This document shows, one piece after another, positions 28,969-44,488 of a stretch of DNA of 64,000 nt (within the stretch, counting starts at the first letter, position 1; each line of letters opens with the position of its first letter). This DNA is from Lentzea waywayandensis (lineage in GTDB: Bacteria > Actinomycetota > Actinomycetes > Mycobacteriales > Pseudonocardiaceae). Position numbers and translations under genes: made by a program. Under the pieces are notes generated by a model. It did not search any database and was not told the origin of the DNA. It saw only the letters and a program-made list of their open reading frames with translations. Location of the stretch: NCBI RefSeq assembly GCF_900115955.1, contig NZ_FOYL01000001.1, positions 496,001 to 560,000 of the forward strand, given 5' to 3'.

Positions 28969-31849
28969 CCGCCTGACGAAGCAGGATCTCCGTGGCCGGG
29001 TCGGGTCTCACCCCGAGCTGCCGCAACGAGTCCAGCACGCGCGCACGGACCTCCTCGGTCCTTTGTGGATTCCGTGCGCGCAACGCGGCGGCGAGCGCGA
29101 GCCGGTGGCCTCGCGGTTCGAACGGCTCCAGTTCCAGAGCCCGGTCGGCGAGGTGACGCGCCTCGGACGAGTCTCCGGTGACGAGCCGGAGCTCGCCCAG
29201 TGCCAGCAGGTTGCCGACGTGGCGCGCCCTGATCTGGGCGATCTCCGGCTCGCACAGATCGGTCAGGTCCGGGAGCGGCTCGCCTCGCCACAACGCGATC
29301 GCCTCGCTCAGCCTGGTCGTGTCGCTCAGCTCGTGGAACGACCAGAGATCCACTGTCAGCCGGTCGCTTCGGACGAGACGGAGGGTGTCGCTGTCGCTGC
29401 GCAGGAAGTAGCTGGCCTCGCCACCGGCACGGTCGGGTTCCAGCAGCCGCCGGAGGTGGGTCATCGTCACGCGCAGGTTTCTCGCGGCACTCGCGGGGTC
29501 CAGTTCGGGCCACAGCAGGTCGATCGCCTGGGCGCGGGTGATCACGGTGCGCACCACGAGAAGGCCGAGGAGCTGGCGGACACGGGCGCGGCGCAGTTCC
29601 GGAGCCTGTGCGGTGAGGCCGTTCCTGGTGACCCGCATCGGCCCGAGAACCTCGATGCCGACCGGGTGATGCGGTGGCGCGGGCACGGTGGCCAGCAGCT
29701 TGGCGGCACCGGCGGCGAGGCCGGGATCTCTGGCGAGCTCGCGGAACTGGCGATGCGCGGCCGGACCGACGCGGTCCGCCAGCCAGGTGCCCAGCTTCGT
29801 CCTGCCTCTCGCCGCCTGGCGCACGGCGAGTTCCGCCGACCAGGGCAGGGGAAGGAAGCAGAGGACGTGTTCCTCCGGCAGATCGGTGCGGAGATCTCCT
29901 TGCCTGGCTTGCAGGAACGCTCGTCCGGCCGTGCGGGCCCTGCGGTGGGACGGGCCCAGATCGGTGCTGTCCCAGCGTTCCCTGAGTTCGTCGCTGAGCA
30001 CGTAGCCCAGCGTCAGGAACCGGCGCAGGTGCCGTTCGGCGACCTTGATGTCGGCGGGCCACCTTGCCAGGTGCTGCTTGTAGAGGTCGCGGGCCAGGTC
30101 CTCGTCGCCGCGGGTGACGGCTGCCGCTGCTTGCGCCGCACACGTCAGAACCGCGTCACGCGGGTTGTCCTGCTCGGCGGAGAGCTCGGCGGTGATCTCA
30201 CCGAACGACGCGGCGATGACCGCGTGAAAGGCCCGCGCCACGAACTCGTCGCGAGCCGTGCCGTCCTCGTTGCCCCCTTGGAACTCAACGGGTTCACCGT
30301 CGAACCAACGCGCCGTGGCGACGTGACGGCGGGACAGGTCGCCGGTGAGCATCCGTCCGGCCAGTTCGGCCGCGTCCCGGCCCCGCCCGCACAGCGCGAG
30401 GCAGTGCACGTGGAACCGCGTCGTGGACACCGCAAGCGCTTGGGGCACCTCACTCGTGGGCGCCTGAGCGAGGTGGGTGAGCGCGGTCTCCGGGTCTCCG
30501 GCGAGCTCGGCGACCACCGCGGCGACGCTGTGCCGGAGCAGCCTCAGCACGGGTGACCGCGCTTCGAGCCGTTGGGCCCGTTGGGCGACGGCGACCAGTC
30601 TGGTGAGATCTCCCCTGGAGTGCGCGGTGATCACGGCCTGCCCCAGCGCCACCGCCGCACCGTCGTGGTCACCGGCGTCGAGCCAGCGCGCACACGCCCT
30701 GTCGACGAGGCAGTCGATGAACGGGTCGGCGAAGTCGTCGGCGTGCCGGACCGCGGCGGTGAGCACCAGGAACGCGGGCTCCTGAAGATGGTGTGCCGGA
30801 ACCGCTTCGAGCCATCTCCTGGCCGTCGCGCTGGGCAGGACCGACAGCGTGGTCCGCACGAGCTCGACCGCCAGGCGCGCGAGCAGTGTCCAGTCGGCGG
30901 CCCGGCACGCGACCCGTCCGGCGCCTGCCAGTTCGCCGCGCTGGACCAGCACTTCGGCCGCTGTGGCGCGCATGTGACGGGTGGGCAGGACGCTCGCCCA
31001 CAGGTCGTGGGCCCGGTAGCGGCCGTCGTCGAGCCGGTCCACGAGCGGAACGGTCCGGACCAGGTGTTCCACGTCGACGGGTGAGCCCGCCACCGCACTG
31101 ACCTCCGAGGCGGTCGCGGACCCGAGAATCACCAGCGCCGCCAACGTTTCCCGCATCGGTGCGGACAGCCGGCCCAGCACCTCCTCGGCGGCGTAGCGCC
31201 AGGACGCGGCGGGGCCGGCGGTGAGCGACAGCCTGATCAGCGCGGGCCAGCCGTGCAGGTCCTCGGTGAGCTCACGGCCGAATCTCCTGGCCAGCGCGGA
31301 CGTTTCGGCGTCGGTGAAGGCCAGGTCGGCGGTCTCGATCGTGGCCACCTCCCCCGCCGCTTCCCTGCGGGCCAGCGGAAGTCCCGGCACGACACGCCCG
31401 GACAGGACGAGGTGCGCGGTGGCCGGCAACGCGCGGGCAAGGGCGGCGAGCAGTTCCGCACCAGGTGATCCGTCCGGGACCTCGTGCACGTCGTCGAGCA
31501 GCAGGCACACGTCGAGCGGGGCCTTGCGGTGCAGCGCCTGGAGGATCTCCGCCACGCCGGGCTGGGAACCATGCGCTGCCGCGAGAGCGTCCAGGATCGT
31601 CGTGGCGAGGCGGGTCGCGTCCTCGTGGCCGGGACCGCAGGTCACCCAGGCGTCGATGCCGCGTGGTTCCAGGAGGTTCGCGCGGACCGCCTGGGCCAGC
31701 GCGGTGGTCTTGCCGAAACCCGGACCGGCGGTCACCAGCGTGACCGGACGGCACCACCGGCCTCGGAGGCGGTCGACCAGGCGCGGGCGGGCCAGTTCGA
31801 CGTCGAGCGGGCGCGGCACCGCGTGCAAGCCTCTCTGGTTGTCCCCCAC
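28955..31849 (-). CDS. large STAND regulator: MalT-like NTPase with C-terminal SARP (winged helix + BTAD)
   Basis: 964 residues. The N-terminal P-loop ATPase has Walker A TAGPGFGKTTALAQ and Walker B LLLDDVHE, like the MalT/LuxR STAND group. The central ~400 residues are helical and TPR-like. The C-terminus (about 690-960) is a SARP module: winged helix with GIEVLGPMRVTRNG and RVTMTHLRRLLEP, then BTAD (ALGELRLVTGDSSEARHLADRALELEPFEPRGH). This places the DNA-binding part at the C-terminus, the reverse of AfsR. GTG start 31849. Its targets are unknown; the RTX gene is convergent and the phospholipase next door is a candidate. Confidence 0.88.
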   Translation of the reverse strand: MGDNQRGLHAVPRPLDVELARPRLVDRLRGRWCRPVTLVTAGPGFGKTTALAQAVRANLLEPRGIDAWVTCGPGHEDATRLATTILDALAAAHGSQPGVAEILQALHRKAPLDVCLLLDDVHEVPDGSPGAELLAALARALPATAHLVLSGRVVPGLPLARREAAGEVATIETADLAFTDAETSALARRFGRELTEDLHGWPALIRLSLTAGPAASWRYAAEEVLGRLSAPMRETLAALVILGSATASEVSAVAGSPVDVEHLVRTVPLVDRLDDGRYRAHDLWASVLPTRHMRATAAEVLVQRGELAGAGRVACRAADWTLLARLAVELVRTTLSVLPSATARRWLEAVPAHHLQEPAFLVLTAAVRHADDFADPFIDCLVDRACARWLDAGDHDGAAVALGQAVITAHSRGDLTRLVAVAQRAQRLEARSPVLRLLRHSVAAVVAELAGDPETALTHLAQAPTSEVPQALAVSTTRFHVHCLALCGRGRDAAELAGRMLTGDLSRRHVATARWFDGEPVEFQGGNEDGTARDEFVARAFHAVIAASFGEITAELSAEQDNPRDAVLTCAAQAAAAVTRGDEDLARDLYKQHLARWPADIKVAERHLRRFLTLGYVLSDELRERWDSTDLGPSHRRARTAGRAFLQARQGDLRTDLPEEHVLCFLPLPWSAELAVRQAARGRTKLGTWLADRVGPAAHRQFRELARDPGLAAGAAKLLATVPAPPHHPVGIEVLGPMRVTRNGLTAQAPELRRARVRQLLGLLVVRTVITRAQAIDLLWPELDPASAARNLRVTMTHLRRLLEPDRAGGEASYFLRSDSDTLRLVRSDRLTVDLWSFHELSDTTRLSEAIALWRGEPLPDLTDLCEPEIAQIRARHVGNLLALGELRLVTGDSSEARHLADRALELEPFEPRGHRLALAAALRARNPQRTEEVRARVLDSLRQLGVRPDPATEILLRQAVTRS

Positions 31850-31883
31850 TCACTGCGGAGACCCGCGGGAGACCCGAAATACG

Positions 31884-31920
31884 CGAAACGGCCCGCCTCC
31901 AGGTGGAGGTGGGCCGTTCG
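31884..31920 (-). terminator. terminator downstream of metK
   Basis: CGAAACGGCCCGCCTCCA (31884-31901) and TGGAGGTGGGCCGTTCG (31904-31920) form a 17-bp hairpin with minor wobble, 14 bases after the metK stop on the minus strand. Confidence 0.75.
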
Positions 31921-31933
31921 GGCGTGCGGGCGA

Positions 31934-33136
31934 TCAGGCGCCGGCGGCGTTGCGCAGGGCGTCGGCGCGGTCCGTCGACTCCCAGGGCAGGTCCACGTCG
32001 GTGCGGCCGAAGTGGCCGTACGCGGCGGTCGGGGCGTAGATCGGGCGGAGCAGGTCGAGGTCGCGGATGATCGCGGCGGGCCTGAGGTCGAAGACCTCCG
32101 AGATGGCCTGCTGGATCTTGGACGGGTCCACGGTCTCGGTGCCGAAGGTCTCGACGAACAGGCCGACCGGGGCCGCCTTGCCGATGGCGTAGGCGACCTG
32201 GACCTCGACGCGGGTGGCGAGGCCGGCCGCGACGGTGTTCTTGGCGACCCAGCGCATGGCGTAGGCGGCGGAGCGGTCGACCTTCGACGGGTCCTTGCCG
32301 GAGAAGGCGCCGCCGCCGTGACGGGCCATGCCGCCGTAGGTGTCGACGATGATCTTGCGACCGGTGAGACCCGCGTCACCCATCGGGCCGCCGATGACGA
32401 AGCGGCCGGTCGGGTTGGTGAGCAGCCGGACGCTCGAGGTGTCGAGGCCCAGTTCGGCGATCTCGGGGGCCACGACGTGCTCGCGCAGGTCGACGCCGAG
32501 CAGCTTCTCCAGGTCGATGCCGTCGGCGTGCTGCGTGGAGATGACGACGGTGTCGAGGCGCACGGGCTGGTCGCCCGCGTACTCGATGGTGACCTGGGTC
32601 TTGCCGTCCGGGCGCAGGTACGGCACGGTGCCGTCCTTGCGGACCGCGGTCAGGCGGCGGGACAGGCGGTGGGCCAGCGCGATCGGCAGCGGCATGAGCT
32701 CGGGCGTGTCGGTGCACGCGTAGCCGAACATCAGGCCCTGGTCGCCGGCGCCCTGCTTGTCGATCTCGTCGTCGGCGCCCTCGACGCGGTTCTCGAACGC
32801 CGTGTCGACGCCCTGCGCGATGTCCGGGGACTGCGCGCCGATGGCGACGTTCACGCCACAGGAGTTGCCGTCGAAGCCCTTCTGCGACGAGTCGTAGCCG
32901 ATCTCGAGGATCTTCTCGCGGACGATCGTGGGGATGTCCGCGTACGCCTCGGTGGTGACCTCACCCGCGACGTGGACCTGGCCGGTGGTGACGAGCGTCT
33001 CCACCGCGACGCGGGAGCGCGGGTCCTTGGCCAGCAACGCGTCCAGGATCGAGTCACTGATCGCGTCGCAGATCTTGTCGGGGTGTCCCTCGGTCACCGA
33101 CTCACTGGTGAACAGCCTGCTGCTGTGCTGGCTCAC
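31934..33136 (-). CDS. metK: S-adenosylmethionine synthetase
   Basis: 400 residues. Makes SAM from methionine and ATP. Motifs: [18 protein letters not shown] (ATP-binding His), [12 protein letters not shown], the P-loop-like [19 protein letters not shown] and [20 protein letters not shown] at the end. I start at GTG 33136, not the in-frame GTG 33142: AAGGAG sits 5 bases before 33136 and would overlap a start at 33142, and homologues begin [11 protein letters not shown]. Downstream of coaBC in the conserved gmk-rpoZ-coaBC-metK order. Confidence 0.96.
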   Translation of the reverse strand: MSQHSSRLFTSESVTEGHPDKICDAISDSILDALLAKDPRSRVAVETLVTTGQVHVAGEVTTEAYADIPTIVREKILEIGYDSSQKGFDGNSCGVNVAIGAQSPDIAQGVDTAFENRVEGADDEIDKQGAGDQGLMFGYACTDTPELMPLPIALAHRLSRRLTAVRKDGTVPYLRPDGKTQVTIEYAGDQPVRLDTVVISTQHADGIDLEKLLGVDLREHVVAPEIAELGLDTSSVRLLTNPTGRFVIGGPMGDAGLTGRKIIVDTYGGMARHGGGAFSGKDPSKVDRSAAYAMRWVAKNTVAAGLATRVEVQVAYAIGKAAPVGLFVETFGTETVDPSKIQQAISEVFDLRPAAIIRDLDLLRPIYAPTAAYGHFGRTDVDLPWESTDRADALRNAAGA

Positions 33137-33174
33137 GGACACTCCTTGTTCGAGGGGCTCAACAGGGAAAAATT

Positions 33175-34425
33175 CTACTGAGAATCAGTCAAGCGAACGG
33201 TAACTGCGTCCCACACCGCGGACGCCACTTGTGTTTTGGGGCCGTGGGGTATAGGCGTCTCGGCGCCGTCCGGGGACAGCAGCCAGCCGGCGTTGTCCTC
33301 CTGCTCGAACGCCTTGCCGTCACCGACCGCGTTCAGCACCAGGAGATCGCAGCCCTTGCGCCGCAGCTTCGCCCGCCCGTAGTCGAGCACCGACGTCGTC
33401 TCGTCGCCGGTCTCCGCGGCGAACCCGACGATCAGCTGACCCGTCCTACGTGCGGAAACGAGCTCCACGAGGATGTCGGGGTTCTTCGTCAGCGCGATCG
33501 GGTCAGGGTCGCCGTCGGTCTTCTTGATCTTGTGCCCGGTGAGCGACAACGGCCGGAAGTCGGCCACCGCGGCGGCCATCACGACCACGTCCGCGTCCGC
33601 CGCCACCTTGTGCATGGCCTCGCGCAGCTCCACCGCCGAACCCACCCGGACCAGGTCGACACCGGCCGGCGTGACCAGGTCCGCGGTGTTGCCGGCGACC
33701 AAGGTCACTCGGGCACCGCGTTGCGCCGCCACCCGTGCGAGTGCATAGCCCTGCTTGCCGGACGAGCGGTTGCCGATGAACCGGACCGGATCGAGTGGTT
33801 CTCGCGTGCCACCGGCGGAGATCGCGACGTGCACACCTTCGAGTGTCCTCGCGAGGGCGTCCCGGCGCACCAACAGCAGCCGGACGAGTTCGACGATCTC
33901 GGCGGGGTCGGGCAGGCGGCCCTTGCCGGTGTCCTTGCCGGTGAGCCGGCCGGACGCGGGTTCGGCGACGATCACGCCACGGCTGCGCAGCAACGCCACG
34001 TTGTGCTGGGTGGCCGGGTGCTCCCACATCTCCGTGTGCATCGCCGGCACCAGCAGGACCGGGCAGCGCGCGGTCAGCAGGGTGTTCGTCAGAAGATCGT
34101 CCGCGAGGCCGTGCGCGGCCTTCGCGATCAGGTTCGCCGTCGCCGGGGCGACCACGACGAGGTCGGCGTTCTGCCCGAGCTTGACGTGCGGCACCTCGTG
34201 CACGTCGTCGAACGGGTCCGCGGTCACGACCTGGCCGGAGAGCGCCTCGAACGTGGCGGCTCCCACGAACTTCAGCGCGCCCTCGGTGGGAACGACCCGC
34301 ACGGAGTGACCGGATTCGGTCAACCGCCGCAAAACCTCACAGGCCTTGTACGCGGCGATGCCCCCGCCAACCCCAAGAACGATCTTGGGGCGAACAGGGG
34401 CACCAGCGTCAGATGACGCAGTCAC
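33175..34425 (-). CDS. coaBC: bifunctional phosphopantothenoylcysteine decarboxylase / phosphopantothenate-cysteine ligase
   Basis: 416 residues. The N-terminal CoaC half binds FMN and has the catalytic His in [24 protein letters not shown] and the [12 protein letters not shown] loop. The C-terminal CoaB half starts near [29 protein letters not shown] and has [10 protein letters not shown] and KIKKTDG. Converts phosphopantothenate to phosphopantetheine for CoA. GTG 34425 overlaps the rpoZ stop (GTGA). Confidence 0.96.
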   Translation of the reverse strand: MTASSDAGAPVRPKIVLGVGGGIAAYKACEVLRRLTESGHSVRVVPTEGALKFVGAATFEALSGQVVTADPFDDVHEVPHVKLGQNADLVVVAPATANLIAKAAHGLADDLLTNTLLTARCPVLLVPAMHTEMWEHPATQHNVALLRSRGVIVAEPASGRLTGKDTGKGRLPDPAEIVELVRLLLVRRDALARTLEGVHVAISAGGTREPLDPVRFIGNRSSGKQGYALARVAAQRGARVTLVAGNTADLVTPAGVDLVRVGSAVELREAMHKVAADADVVVMAAAVADFRPLSLTGHKIKKTDGDPDPIALTKNPDILVELVSARRTGQLIVGFAAETGDETTSVLDYGRAKLRRKGCDLLVLNAVGDGKAFEQEDNAGWLLSPDGAETPIPHGPKTQVASAVWDAVTVRLTDSQ

Positions 34426-34700
34426 TCGCCCTCGGTGTGCTCAAGCAGACCCGCGTGGATCTCGCGAAGAGCAATCGAGAGGGGCTTCTCACGCGGGCCC
34501 GGCTCGACGAGCGGGCCGACGTACTCGAGCAGGCCCTCGCCGAGCTGCGCGTAGTAGTCGTTGATCTGGCGGGCACGCTTCGCGGCGTAGATCACCAACG
34601 CGTACTTCGAGCTCACCTGCTCAAGCAGGTCGTCGATCGGCGGGTTGGTGATGCCCTCCGGAGAACCGGTCAGGTGACCGAGCTCGGTGTGGGTGATCAC
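34422..34700 (-). CDS. rpoZ: RNA polymerase omega subunit
   Basis: 92 residues, normal for actinobacteria. Core helices carry [35 protein letters not shown], the typical omega sequence that wraps the beta-prime C-terminus. Starts at GTG 34700, 3 bases after gmk, and overlaps coaBC by 4 bases. Confidence 0.95.
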   Translation of the reverse strand: MITHTELGHLTGSPEGITNPPIDDLLEQVSSKYALVIYAAKRARQINDYYAQLGEGLLEYVGPLVEPGPREKPLSIALREIHAGLLEHTEGE

Positions 34701-34703
34701 TCG

Positions 34704-35300
34704 TCAATCTCCTGAATTTCGTGGTCCGACCATCAAGGATAGCAAGTCGGACGCGGCCGACTGCACGTCGGCGTTCACGACGACCTCGTCGAACTCCTTT
34801 TCGGCCGCCAACTCCTCGCGGGCGATGGCCAGCCGGCGTTCGACGACGTCCGGGTGTTCGGTGCCTCTGCCGGTCAGCCGGTCGACCAGGTGCTCCCAGG
34901 ACGGGGGCGCCAGCATGACCAGCTGGGCGTCTGGCATGGCCACGCGGACCTGCCGCGCGCCCTGCAGTTCGATCTCCAGGAGCGCGGGACGGCCCGCGGC
35001 CAAAGCTTCCTCGACGGGCCTGCGAGGGGTTCCGTAGTGGTTTCCGGCGAACTCGGCGTGTTCGAGGAACTCGCCAGCCTCGACCATCTGCTGGAACTTC
35101 TCGTGGTCGACGAAGTGGTAGTGCACTCCGTCGACTTCGCCCGGCCTCGGCTTCCTGGTGGTCGCCGAGACGGAAAAGTAGATATCGGGTTGCTGGCTGC
35201 GCAGCTCCGTCAGAACGCTGGACTTGCCAACGCCCGACGGCCCGGACAAGACGGTGAGGCGGGAACGGGCAGAGCCCGTTCCCGCCTCGGTGCCAATCAC
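34704..35300 (-). CDS. gmk: guanylate kinase
   Basis: 198 residues, phosphorylating GMP to GDP. P-loop [14 protein letters not shown]-binding [21 protein letters not shown] and [29 protein letters not shown], and lid-region arginine clusters are in order. A 10-residue N-terminal extension precedes the P-loop strand. GTG 35300 overlaps the mihF stop. Confidence 0.96.
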   Translation of the reverse strand: MIGTEAGTGSARSRLTVLSGPSGVGKSSVLTELRSQQPDIYFSVSATTRKPRPGEVDGVHYHFVDHEKFQQMVEAGEFLEHAEFAGNHYGTPRRPVEEALAAGRPALLEIELQGARQVRVAMPDAQLVMLAPPSWEHLVDRLTGRGTEHPDVVERRLAIAREELAAEKEFDEVVVNADVQSAASDLLSLMVGPRNSGD

Positions 35301-35614
35301 TCTCCGCTGAACTCGGAGAGCAGGGCCTTGCGCTGACGGTCACCAAGACCGCGCAGGCGACGGCTGGGAGCGATCTCGAGGCGCTCCATGATCTGCTGAG
35401 CACGCACCTTGCCGACACCCGGCAGGGCCTCAAGCAGCGCGGACACCTTCATCTTGCCAAGGATCTCATCGCTCTCGGCGGACTTCAGCACGTCCGTCAG
35501 GGTCGTGCCGCCACGCTTGAGGCGCTCCTTGAGCTCAGCCCGAACGCGACGAGCGGCAGCAGCCTTCTCCAGCGCTGCGGCCCGCTGCTCCTCGGTAAGC
35601 TGGGGAAGAGCCAC
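35297..35614 (-). CDS. mihF: actinobacterial integration host factor (mIHF)
   Basis: 105 residues, exactly the size of mIHF. The nucleoid protein binds DNA through its helix-two-turn-helix: [42 protein letters not shown]. The N-terminus [31 protein letters not shown] is a basic helix. GTG 35614 has GGAGGAAATC before it, a clear ribosome-binding site; the frame is open upstream without one. It is the first gene of the gmk-rpoZ-coaBC(-metK) operon, with a 293-base gap upstream that should hold the promoter. Confidence 0.95.
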   Translation of the reverse strand: MALPQLTEEQRAAALEKAAAARRVRAELKERLKRGGTTLTDVLKSAESDEILGKMKVSALLEALPGVGKVRAQQIMERLEIAPSRRLRGLGDRQRKALLSEFSGE

Positions 35615-35907
35615 GATTTCCTCCGTGGTGTGGATTCTTTTCGGATCGGTGCCGCGACCGTACCGACCGCAATTGCCTGAGTACAACGTGACCCAGTCAG
35701 GTAAATCTTCAGCGGTCATGATTGCGGCGGGTGGTAGTAGTACCAACACCCTCCGGCGGCCTGTTCACCGCCCTCCGGCAACCCGTCGCCCACTCTAGGT
35801 GTGCTATGAGGCCGGTGACCAGCGGGGCAGCCGGTGGCGTGGACCCTACCAACACATGTTTGCCCTGGTGAGCGCGCCACACCCGAAAAGACGCGGCGCG
35901 CCCCTCC

Positions 35908-36716
35908 TCAGAGGCTCTCCTGCACCCTTCGCACGGCGCTGACCAGCGACGATACGTCCGGGCCGTGCTTGAGAACATCTCGTGAAGAAGTCGGAAAGAC
36001 GTTGCGCATGTCGGGTCCGAAGAGCCGTTTTAGATCGGCCACGGAGCCTCCCTGAGCTCCGAAACCGGGCGCCAGGATCGGTCCGTTGAACCCGGAGAGG
36101 TCTACATCCGTTTCCCCGATCGTGGCGCCCACGACGAGACCAACATCGCCGCACGGGGAAATGCCTGAATTCCGAGCGGTGGCGAAATCGATGATCGTCC
36201 GCGCCACGGTTCGCCCGTCCGGAGCAACCGCCCGCTGGACCTGCGCGCCTTCCGGGTTCGACGTGAGGGCGAGCACGAACACGCCCCGGCCCGTCGCCCG
36301 CGCCGTGTCGAGCGCGGGCTGGAGCGATCCGAAACCGAGGAACGGGGAGATCGTGACCGCGTCACCGGCCAGCGGCGAGCCGTCGCCCAGGAACGCCTGC
36401 GCGTAGGCGGCCATGGTCGAGCCGATGTCGCCGCGCTTGGCGTCCACGAGCACCAGCGTGCCCGAGTCGCGCAGCTCCGCGATCACCCGCTCCAGCACGG
36501 CGACGCCACGAGACCCGTAGGCCTCGAAGAACGCCGCCTGCGGCTTCACCATCGACACCTTGCCGCCGAACGCCTCCACGGCCGTCAGAGCGAACCGTTC
36601 GAGGCCCTCCGCGGTCGGGGAGAGGCCCCACGCCTCCAGCAGGCTGGGGTGCGGGTCGATCCCGACGCACAGAGGCCCGTACGCCTCGACGGCTTTCGCC
36701 AGTTTGTCGCCGAAGG

Positions 36717-36720
<4 letters not shown>
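35908..36720 (-). CDS. pyrF: orotidine 5'-phosphate decarboxylase (type 2)
   Basis: 270 residues. Type-2 signature: [29 protein letters not shown], the catalytic [23 protein letters not shown], and phosphate-loop [11 protein letters not shown]. Catalyses the last step of UMP synthesis. GTG 36720 overlaps the carB stop. The pyrD gene that sits between carB and pyrF in Streptomyces is not here. Confidence 0.95.
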
Positions 36721-40019
<3,299 letters not shown>

Positions 40020-40020
40020 G

Positions 40021-41133
40021 TCAGCGGCCTTCGTTCATAAGGGTCACGAACTCGTCGAACAGGGGCGCGGCGTCGTGCGGGCCCGCCGCGGCCTCGGGGT
40101 GGTACTGCACGGAGAACGCCGGCGCGTCGAGCAGCCGGACGCCCTCGACGGTGCCGTCGTTCGGGCAGTAGTGCGACAGCACGGCGCGGCCGAACTCCGA
40201 GGAGAACTCCTCACCCGGCGTGCCCTCCAGCGCGAACCCGTGGTTCTGCGAGGTGATGGCGACCTTGCCGGTGGCCACGTCGATGACCGGGATGTTGATG
40301 CCGCGGTGGCCGTAGCGCATCTTGTACGTCCCACGACCGACCGCGCGGCCCAGGATCTGGTTGCCGAAGCAGATGCCGAACAGCGGCAGCTTCCGGCCCA
40401 GCGCCTCCTTCGTCAGCGCGATCGCGTGGTCCTGCGTGGCCGGGTCGCCAGGGCCGTTCGAGAGGAACAGGCCGTCGGGGCTGACCTTGAGGATGTCCTC
40501 GAAGGAACTGGTCAGCGGCAGCACGTGCACCTCGATGCCGCGCGCCGCCATCATCCGCGGGGTGTTCGACTTGATGCCCAGGTCGAGCGCCGCGACGGTG
40601 AACTTCTTGGCACCGATGGCCTCGACCACGTACGGCTTGTCCGTGGTGACGTCGACCGCGAGGTTCGCGCCGACCATCTCCGCCGAGGCCTTGACCTGCT
40701 CGACCATCGACGCGTCGTCGGTGAGCTCGGAACCCGAGAACACACCGGCGCGCATGGCGCCCTGCTCGCGGATGTGGCGGGTCAGGGTGCGGGTGTCGAG
40801 GCCCGCGATGCCGACCACGCCCTGGTTGGTCAGTTCCTCGTCGAGGCCGCGCTTGGACCGCCAGTTCGACGGCGTGCGCGCGGGGTCGCGGACCACGTAA
40901 CCGGCGACCCAGATCCTCGAGGACTCGTCGTCCTCGTCGTTCCAGCCGGTGTTGCCGATCTGCGGCGCGGTCTGCACCACGATCTGACGGTGGTAGGAGG
41001 GGTCGGTCAGGGTTTCCTGGTACCCGGTCATGGCCGTGGAGAACACGACCTCGCCGAGCGAGACGCCGGTCGCTCCGTACGCCTCACCGCGGAAGACACG
41101 TCCGTCTTCCAGCACCAATGCCGCGTTCGTCAC
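40021..41133 (-). CDS. carA: carbamoyl-phosphate synthase small (glutaminase) subunit
   Basis: 370 residues from GTG 41133, preceded by GGGAGG with suitable spacing; an in-frame ATG at 41163 lacks a site and would overlap the upstream gene. Class I glutamine amidotransferase: nucleophile Cys in [12 protein letters not shown], catalytic His and Glu in [13 protein letters not shown]. The N-terminal domain starts [19 protein letters not shown] and has [17 protein letters not shown]. Coupled to the preceding PH-like gene by GTGA. Confidence 0.97.
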   Translation of the reverse strand: MTNAALVLEDGRVFRGEAYGATGVSLGEVVFSTAMTGYQETLTDPSYHRQIVVQTAPQIGNTGWNDEDDESSRIWVAGYVVRDPARTPSNWRSKRGLDEELTNQGVVGIAGLDTRTLTRHIREQGAMRAGVFSGSELTDDASMVEQVKASAEMVGANLAVDVTTDKPYVVEAIGAKKFTVAALDLGIKSNTPRMMAARGIEVHVLPLTSSFEDILKVSPDGLFLSNGPGDPATQDHAIALTKEALGRKLPLFGICFGNQILGRAVGRGTYKMRYGHRGINIPVIDVATGKVAITSQNHGFALEGTPGEEFSSEFGRAVLSHYCPNDGTVEGVRLLDAPAFSVQYHPEAAAGPHDAAPLFDEFVTLMNEGR

Positions 41134-41618
41134 GCCTTGCCTCCCACGAGAGCTGCTACCCATTCGCCATAAACGTCTTTGTCATCGCCACGGAAGCCCG
41201 TGTCGAACAAGTGGCCTTCGTTCTCCCACTGGACCACCAGCAGGCCCTCTTCGCTGAACATGACCTTCCCGGCCAGACCGCGGTCGGTGCGGGCGTCCCG
41301 GATGGACTCGGCGGGGATGAAGATCGGTGACGCGCCAACGCGTTCGATGGCGACGCCCTCCGGAACGAGGCTCAGCGTGGCCTCGGCGCGGAAGCCGATG
41401 TCCCCGACCTGAATGCGGTCCTGCCAGTTGCCCGCGTTCGTCGTTCCGATGTAGACGCCCGTGGTCGCGAGCCTCGGGGCGCCCAGGGCGACCGGCGTCG
41501 AGGGGAACGCGGGGAGGTCGGCCTGCTTGCGCTGGCGTCGCTTCCAGCCGTGCCACATGCCGTAGACGCACAGGGCGAAGAAGACGAAGACCGCCAGGGA
41601 CAGGAGGATCCGGGTCAT
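41130..41618 (-). CDS. single-pass membrane protein of the pyr operon (Rv1382-like, PH-like domain)
   Basis: 162 residues. One N-terminal membrane span ([22 protein letters not shown]) followed by a basic KRRQRKQ stop-transfer and a beta-rich domain ([42 protein letters not shown]...). The same position between pyrC and carA is occupied by such a protein in Mycobacterium tuberculosis and Streptomyces, so the neighbourhood is conserved. Role unknown. Overlaps pyrC by ATGA (41615-41618). Confidence 0.8.
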   Translation of the reverse strand: MTRILLSLAVFVFFALCVYGMWHGWKRRQRKQADLPAFPSTPVALGAPRLATTGVYIGTTNAGNWQDRIQVGDIGFRAEATLSLVPEGVAIERVGASPIFIPAESIRDARTDRGLAGKVMFSEEGLLVVQWENEGHLFDTGFRGDDKDVYGEWVAALVGGKA

Positions 41619-42898
41619 TCCGCAATCCTCCCCGCCAGTGCGGTCACCCGGCCACGCAAGATGGTGGCCGTCACCGCGGCGGGCAGTTCCATGCCCTCGA
41701 ACGGGGTGTTGCCCGCGATGCTCGCGAGCTGCGCGCCGTTCACCGTCCACGACGCGTCCGGGTCGACCAGCACGAGGTTCGCGGGCTCGCCGACCGCGAT
41801 CGGACGGCCCTGGTCGGTCAGGCCGGCGATCTCGGCGGGCTTCTCGCTCATCACCCGTGCGACACCGCGCCAGTCCAGCAGGCCGGTCCTCACCATCGTC
41901 TCGACGACGATGCCGAGCGCGGTCTGCAGGCCGAGCATGCCCGGACGGGCCGCCGACCACTCGCAGTCCTTGTCCTGGATCGCGTGCGGGGCGTGGTCGG
42001 TGGCGACGCAGTCGATGGTGCCGTCCGCGAGCGCCTGCCGCAGCGCGTCCACGTCGGACTGGGTGCGCAGCGGCGGGTTGACCTTGTTGACCGGGTCGTA
42101 GGTGCTCAGCCGGTCGTCGGTCAGGATCAGGTGGTGCGGGGTGACCTCGGCGGACACCTTGGTGCCGCGGGCCTTGGCCCACTTCAGGACGTCGGCCGTG
42201 CCGGTGGTGCTGACGTGGCAGACGTGCAGCCTCGCGTCGACCTGCTTCGCGAGGATGCAGTCGCGGGCGACGATCGACTCCTCGGCCGCGGCGGGCCAGC
42301 CCTGCAGACCGAGCCTGGAGGCGTTCTCACCTTCGTGTGCCTGGGCGCCGACCGTGAGGCGCGGTTCCTCGGCGTGCTGGGCGATGACGGCGTTGAGCGC
42401 CTTCGAGTACTCCAGCGCGCGACGCATGATCAACGGGTCGTGCACGCAGTGGCCGTCGTCGGAGAACACCCTGACGTTCGCCTTGGAGTTGGCCATCGTG
42501 CCGAGCTCCGCGAGCTTCTCGCCCTTGAGCCCGACCGTGACGGCGCCGACCGGGTGGACGTCGACCAGGCCGACCTCCTGGCCGCGGCGGGCGACGTGCT
42601 CGACGATGACGGCGTTGTCGGCGACCGGATCCGTGTTGGCCATCGCGAAAACGGCCGTGTAGCCACCGAGTGCGGCGGCCTTGGAACCCGTTTCGATGGT
42701 CTCGGTGTCCTCGCGACCCGGCTCACGCAGGTGGGTGTGCAGGTCGACGAAGCCCGGCAGCAGAACCGCCCCGTTGCCTTCGATGACTTCGGCTTCTGGA
42801 TCCGTGCCCTCTGCGATCACGCCGTCGCGGATCAGCAGGTCGATCGGTTCCCCCTCGCCGTAGGGACGTACTCCCTTGAGAAGCAAGGATTTCTTCAC
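41615..42898 (-). CDS. pyrC: dihydroorotase (type I)
   Basis: 427 residues. Amidohydrolase barrel with metal ligands in [20 protein letters not shown], further His in [10 protein letters not shown] and LHVCHVST, and the catalytic Asp in VATDHAPH. Cyclises carbamoyl aspartate. Starts at GTG 42898 with GAGGAATT upstream. It is separated from pyrB by 73 bases, the longest gap in the operon. Confidence 0.96.
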   Translation of the reverse strand: MKKSLLLKGVRPYGEGEPIDLLIRDGVIAEGTDPEAEVIEGNGAVLLPGFVDLHTHLREPGREDTETIETGSKAAALGGYTAVFAMANTDPVADNAVIVEHVARRGQEVGLVDVHPVGAVTVGLKGEKLAELGTMANSKANVRVFSDDGHCVHDPLIMRRALEYSKALNAVIAQHAEEPRLTVGAQAHEGENASRLGLQGWPAAAEESIVARDCILAKQVDARLHVCHVSTTGTADVLKWAKARGTKVSAEVTPHHLILTDDRLSTYDPVNKVNPPLRTQSDVDALRQALADGTIDCVATDHAPHAIQDKDCEWSAARPGMLGLQTALGIVVETMVRTGLLDWRGVARVMSEKPAEIAGLTDQGRPIAVGEPANLVLVDPDASWTVNGAQLASIAGNTPFEGMELPAAVTATILRGRVTALAGRIAE

Positions 42899-42971
42899 TT
42901 TGCAATTCCTCGCGAGCTGCTAGTGGTCAGCAAGGGTTTCACTGTGTTCGATGGTTCGGTCGCAAGCTCCC

Positions 42972-43900
<929 letters not shown>

Positions 43901-43904
<4 letters not shown>

Positions 43905-44473
43905 TTCAGCACCACTCCGTCGCGGCCGTCGAACTCCTCGAGCATCACGACGACGTCCTCGGTCTTCGACGTCGGCAGGTTCTTGCCCACGTAGTCCGCG
44001 CGGATCGGCAGTTCGCGGTGACCGCGGTCGACCAGCACGGCGAGCTGGACGGCGCGGGGCCGGCCGTGGTCGCGCAGCGCGTCGAGGGCCGAGCGGATCG
44101 TGCGGCCGGAGAACAGCACGTCGTCCACGAGAACGACCAGCTTGTCGTCGATGCCGCCCTCGGGCAGCTTCGTCGCTTCCAGGGGCCGCGTGGGGCCTCG
44201 GCGCAGGTCGTCGCGGTAGAGGGTGATGTCGAGCGTGCCCTCGTGCACCGTCCGGCCGGAAAATTCGGCGATCTTAGCGGCTAGACGTCGTGCGAGGGGG
44301 GCTCCACGGCTGGGAATACCCATCAAGACGACGTCGGGTGCGCTGGGTGCATCGAGAGCGGTCTTCTCGATGATCTGATGGGCCATTCGGGCGACAGTGC
44401 GCGCGACGTCACCGGCCGAGAGAATCTCGCGATCCCCGGCCGGATCCGTCGCGCCACGTTGACGTGACGCCAC
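43901..44473 (-). CDS. pyrR: pyrimidine operon regulator / uracil phosphoribosyltransferase
   Basis: 190 residues. PRPP-binding motif [18 protein letters not shown] and N-terminal [18 protein letters not shown], followed by [16 protein letters not shown]. PyrR binds mRNA hairpins in the presence of UMP and lowers expression of the operon. GTG 44473 follows a very strong GGAAGGAGGTCC. The putative target hairpin ends just upstream of that site (44489-44506), which argues for translational repression rather than antitermination. Confidence 0.95.
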
Positions 44474-44488
44474 GGCTGGACCTCCTTC

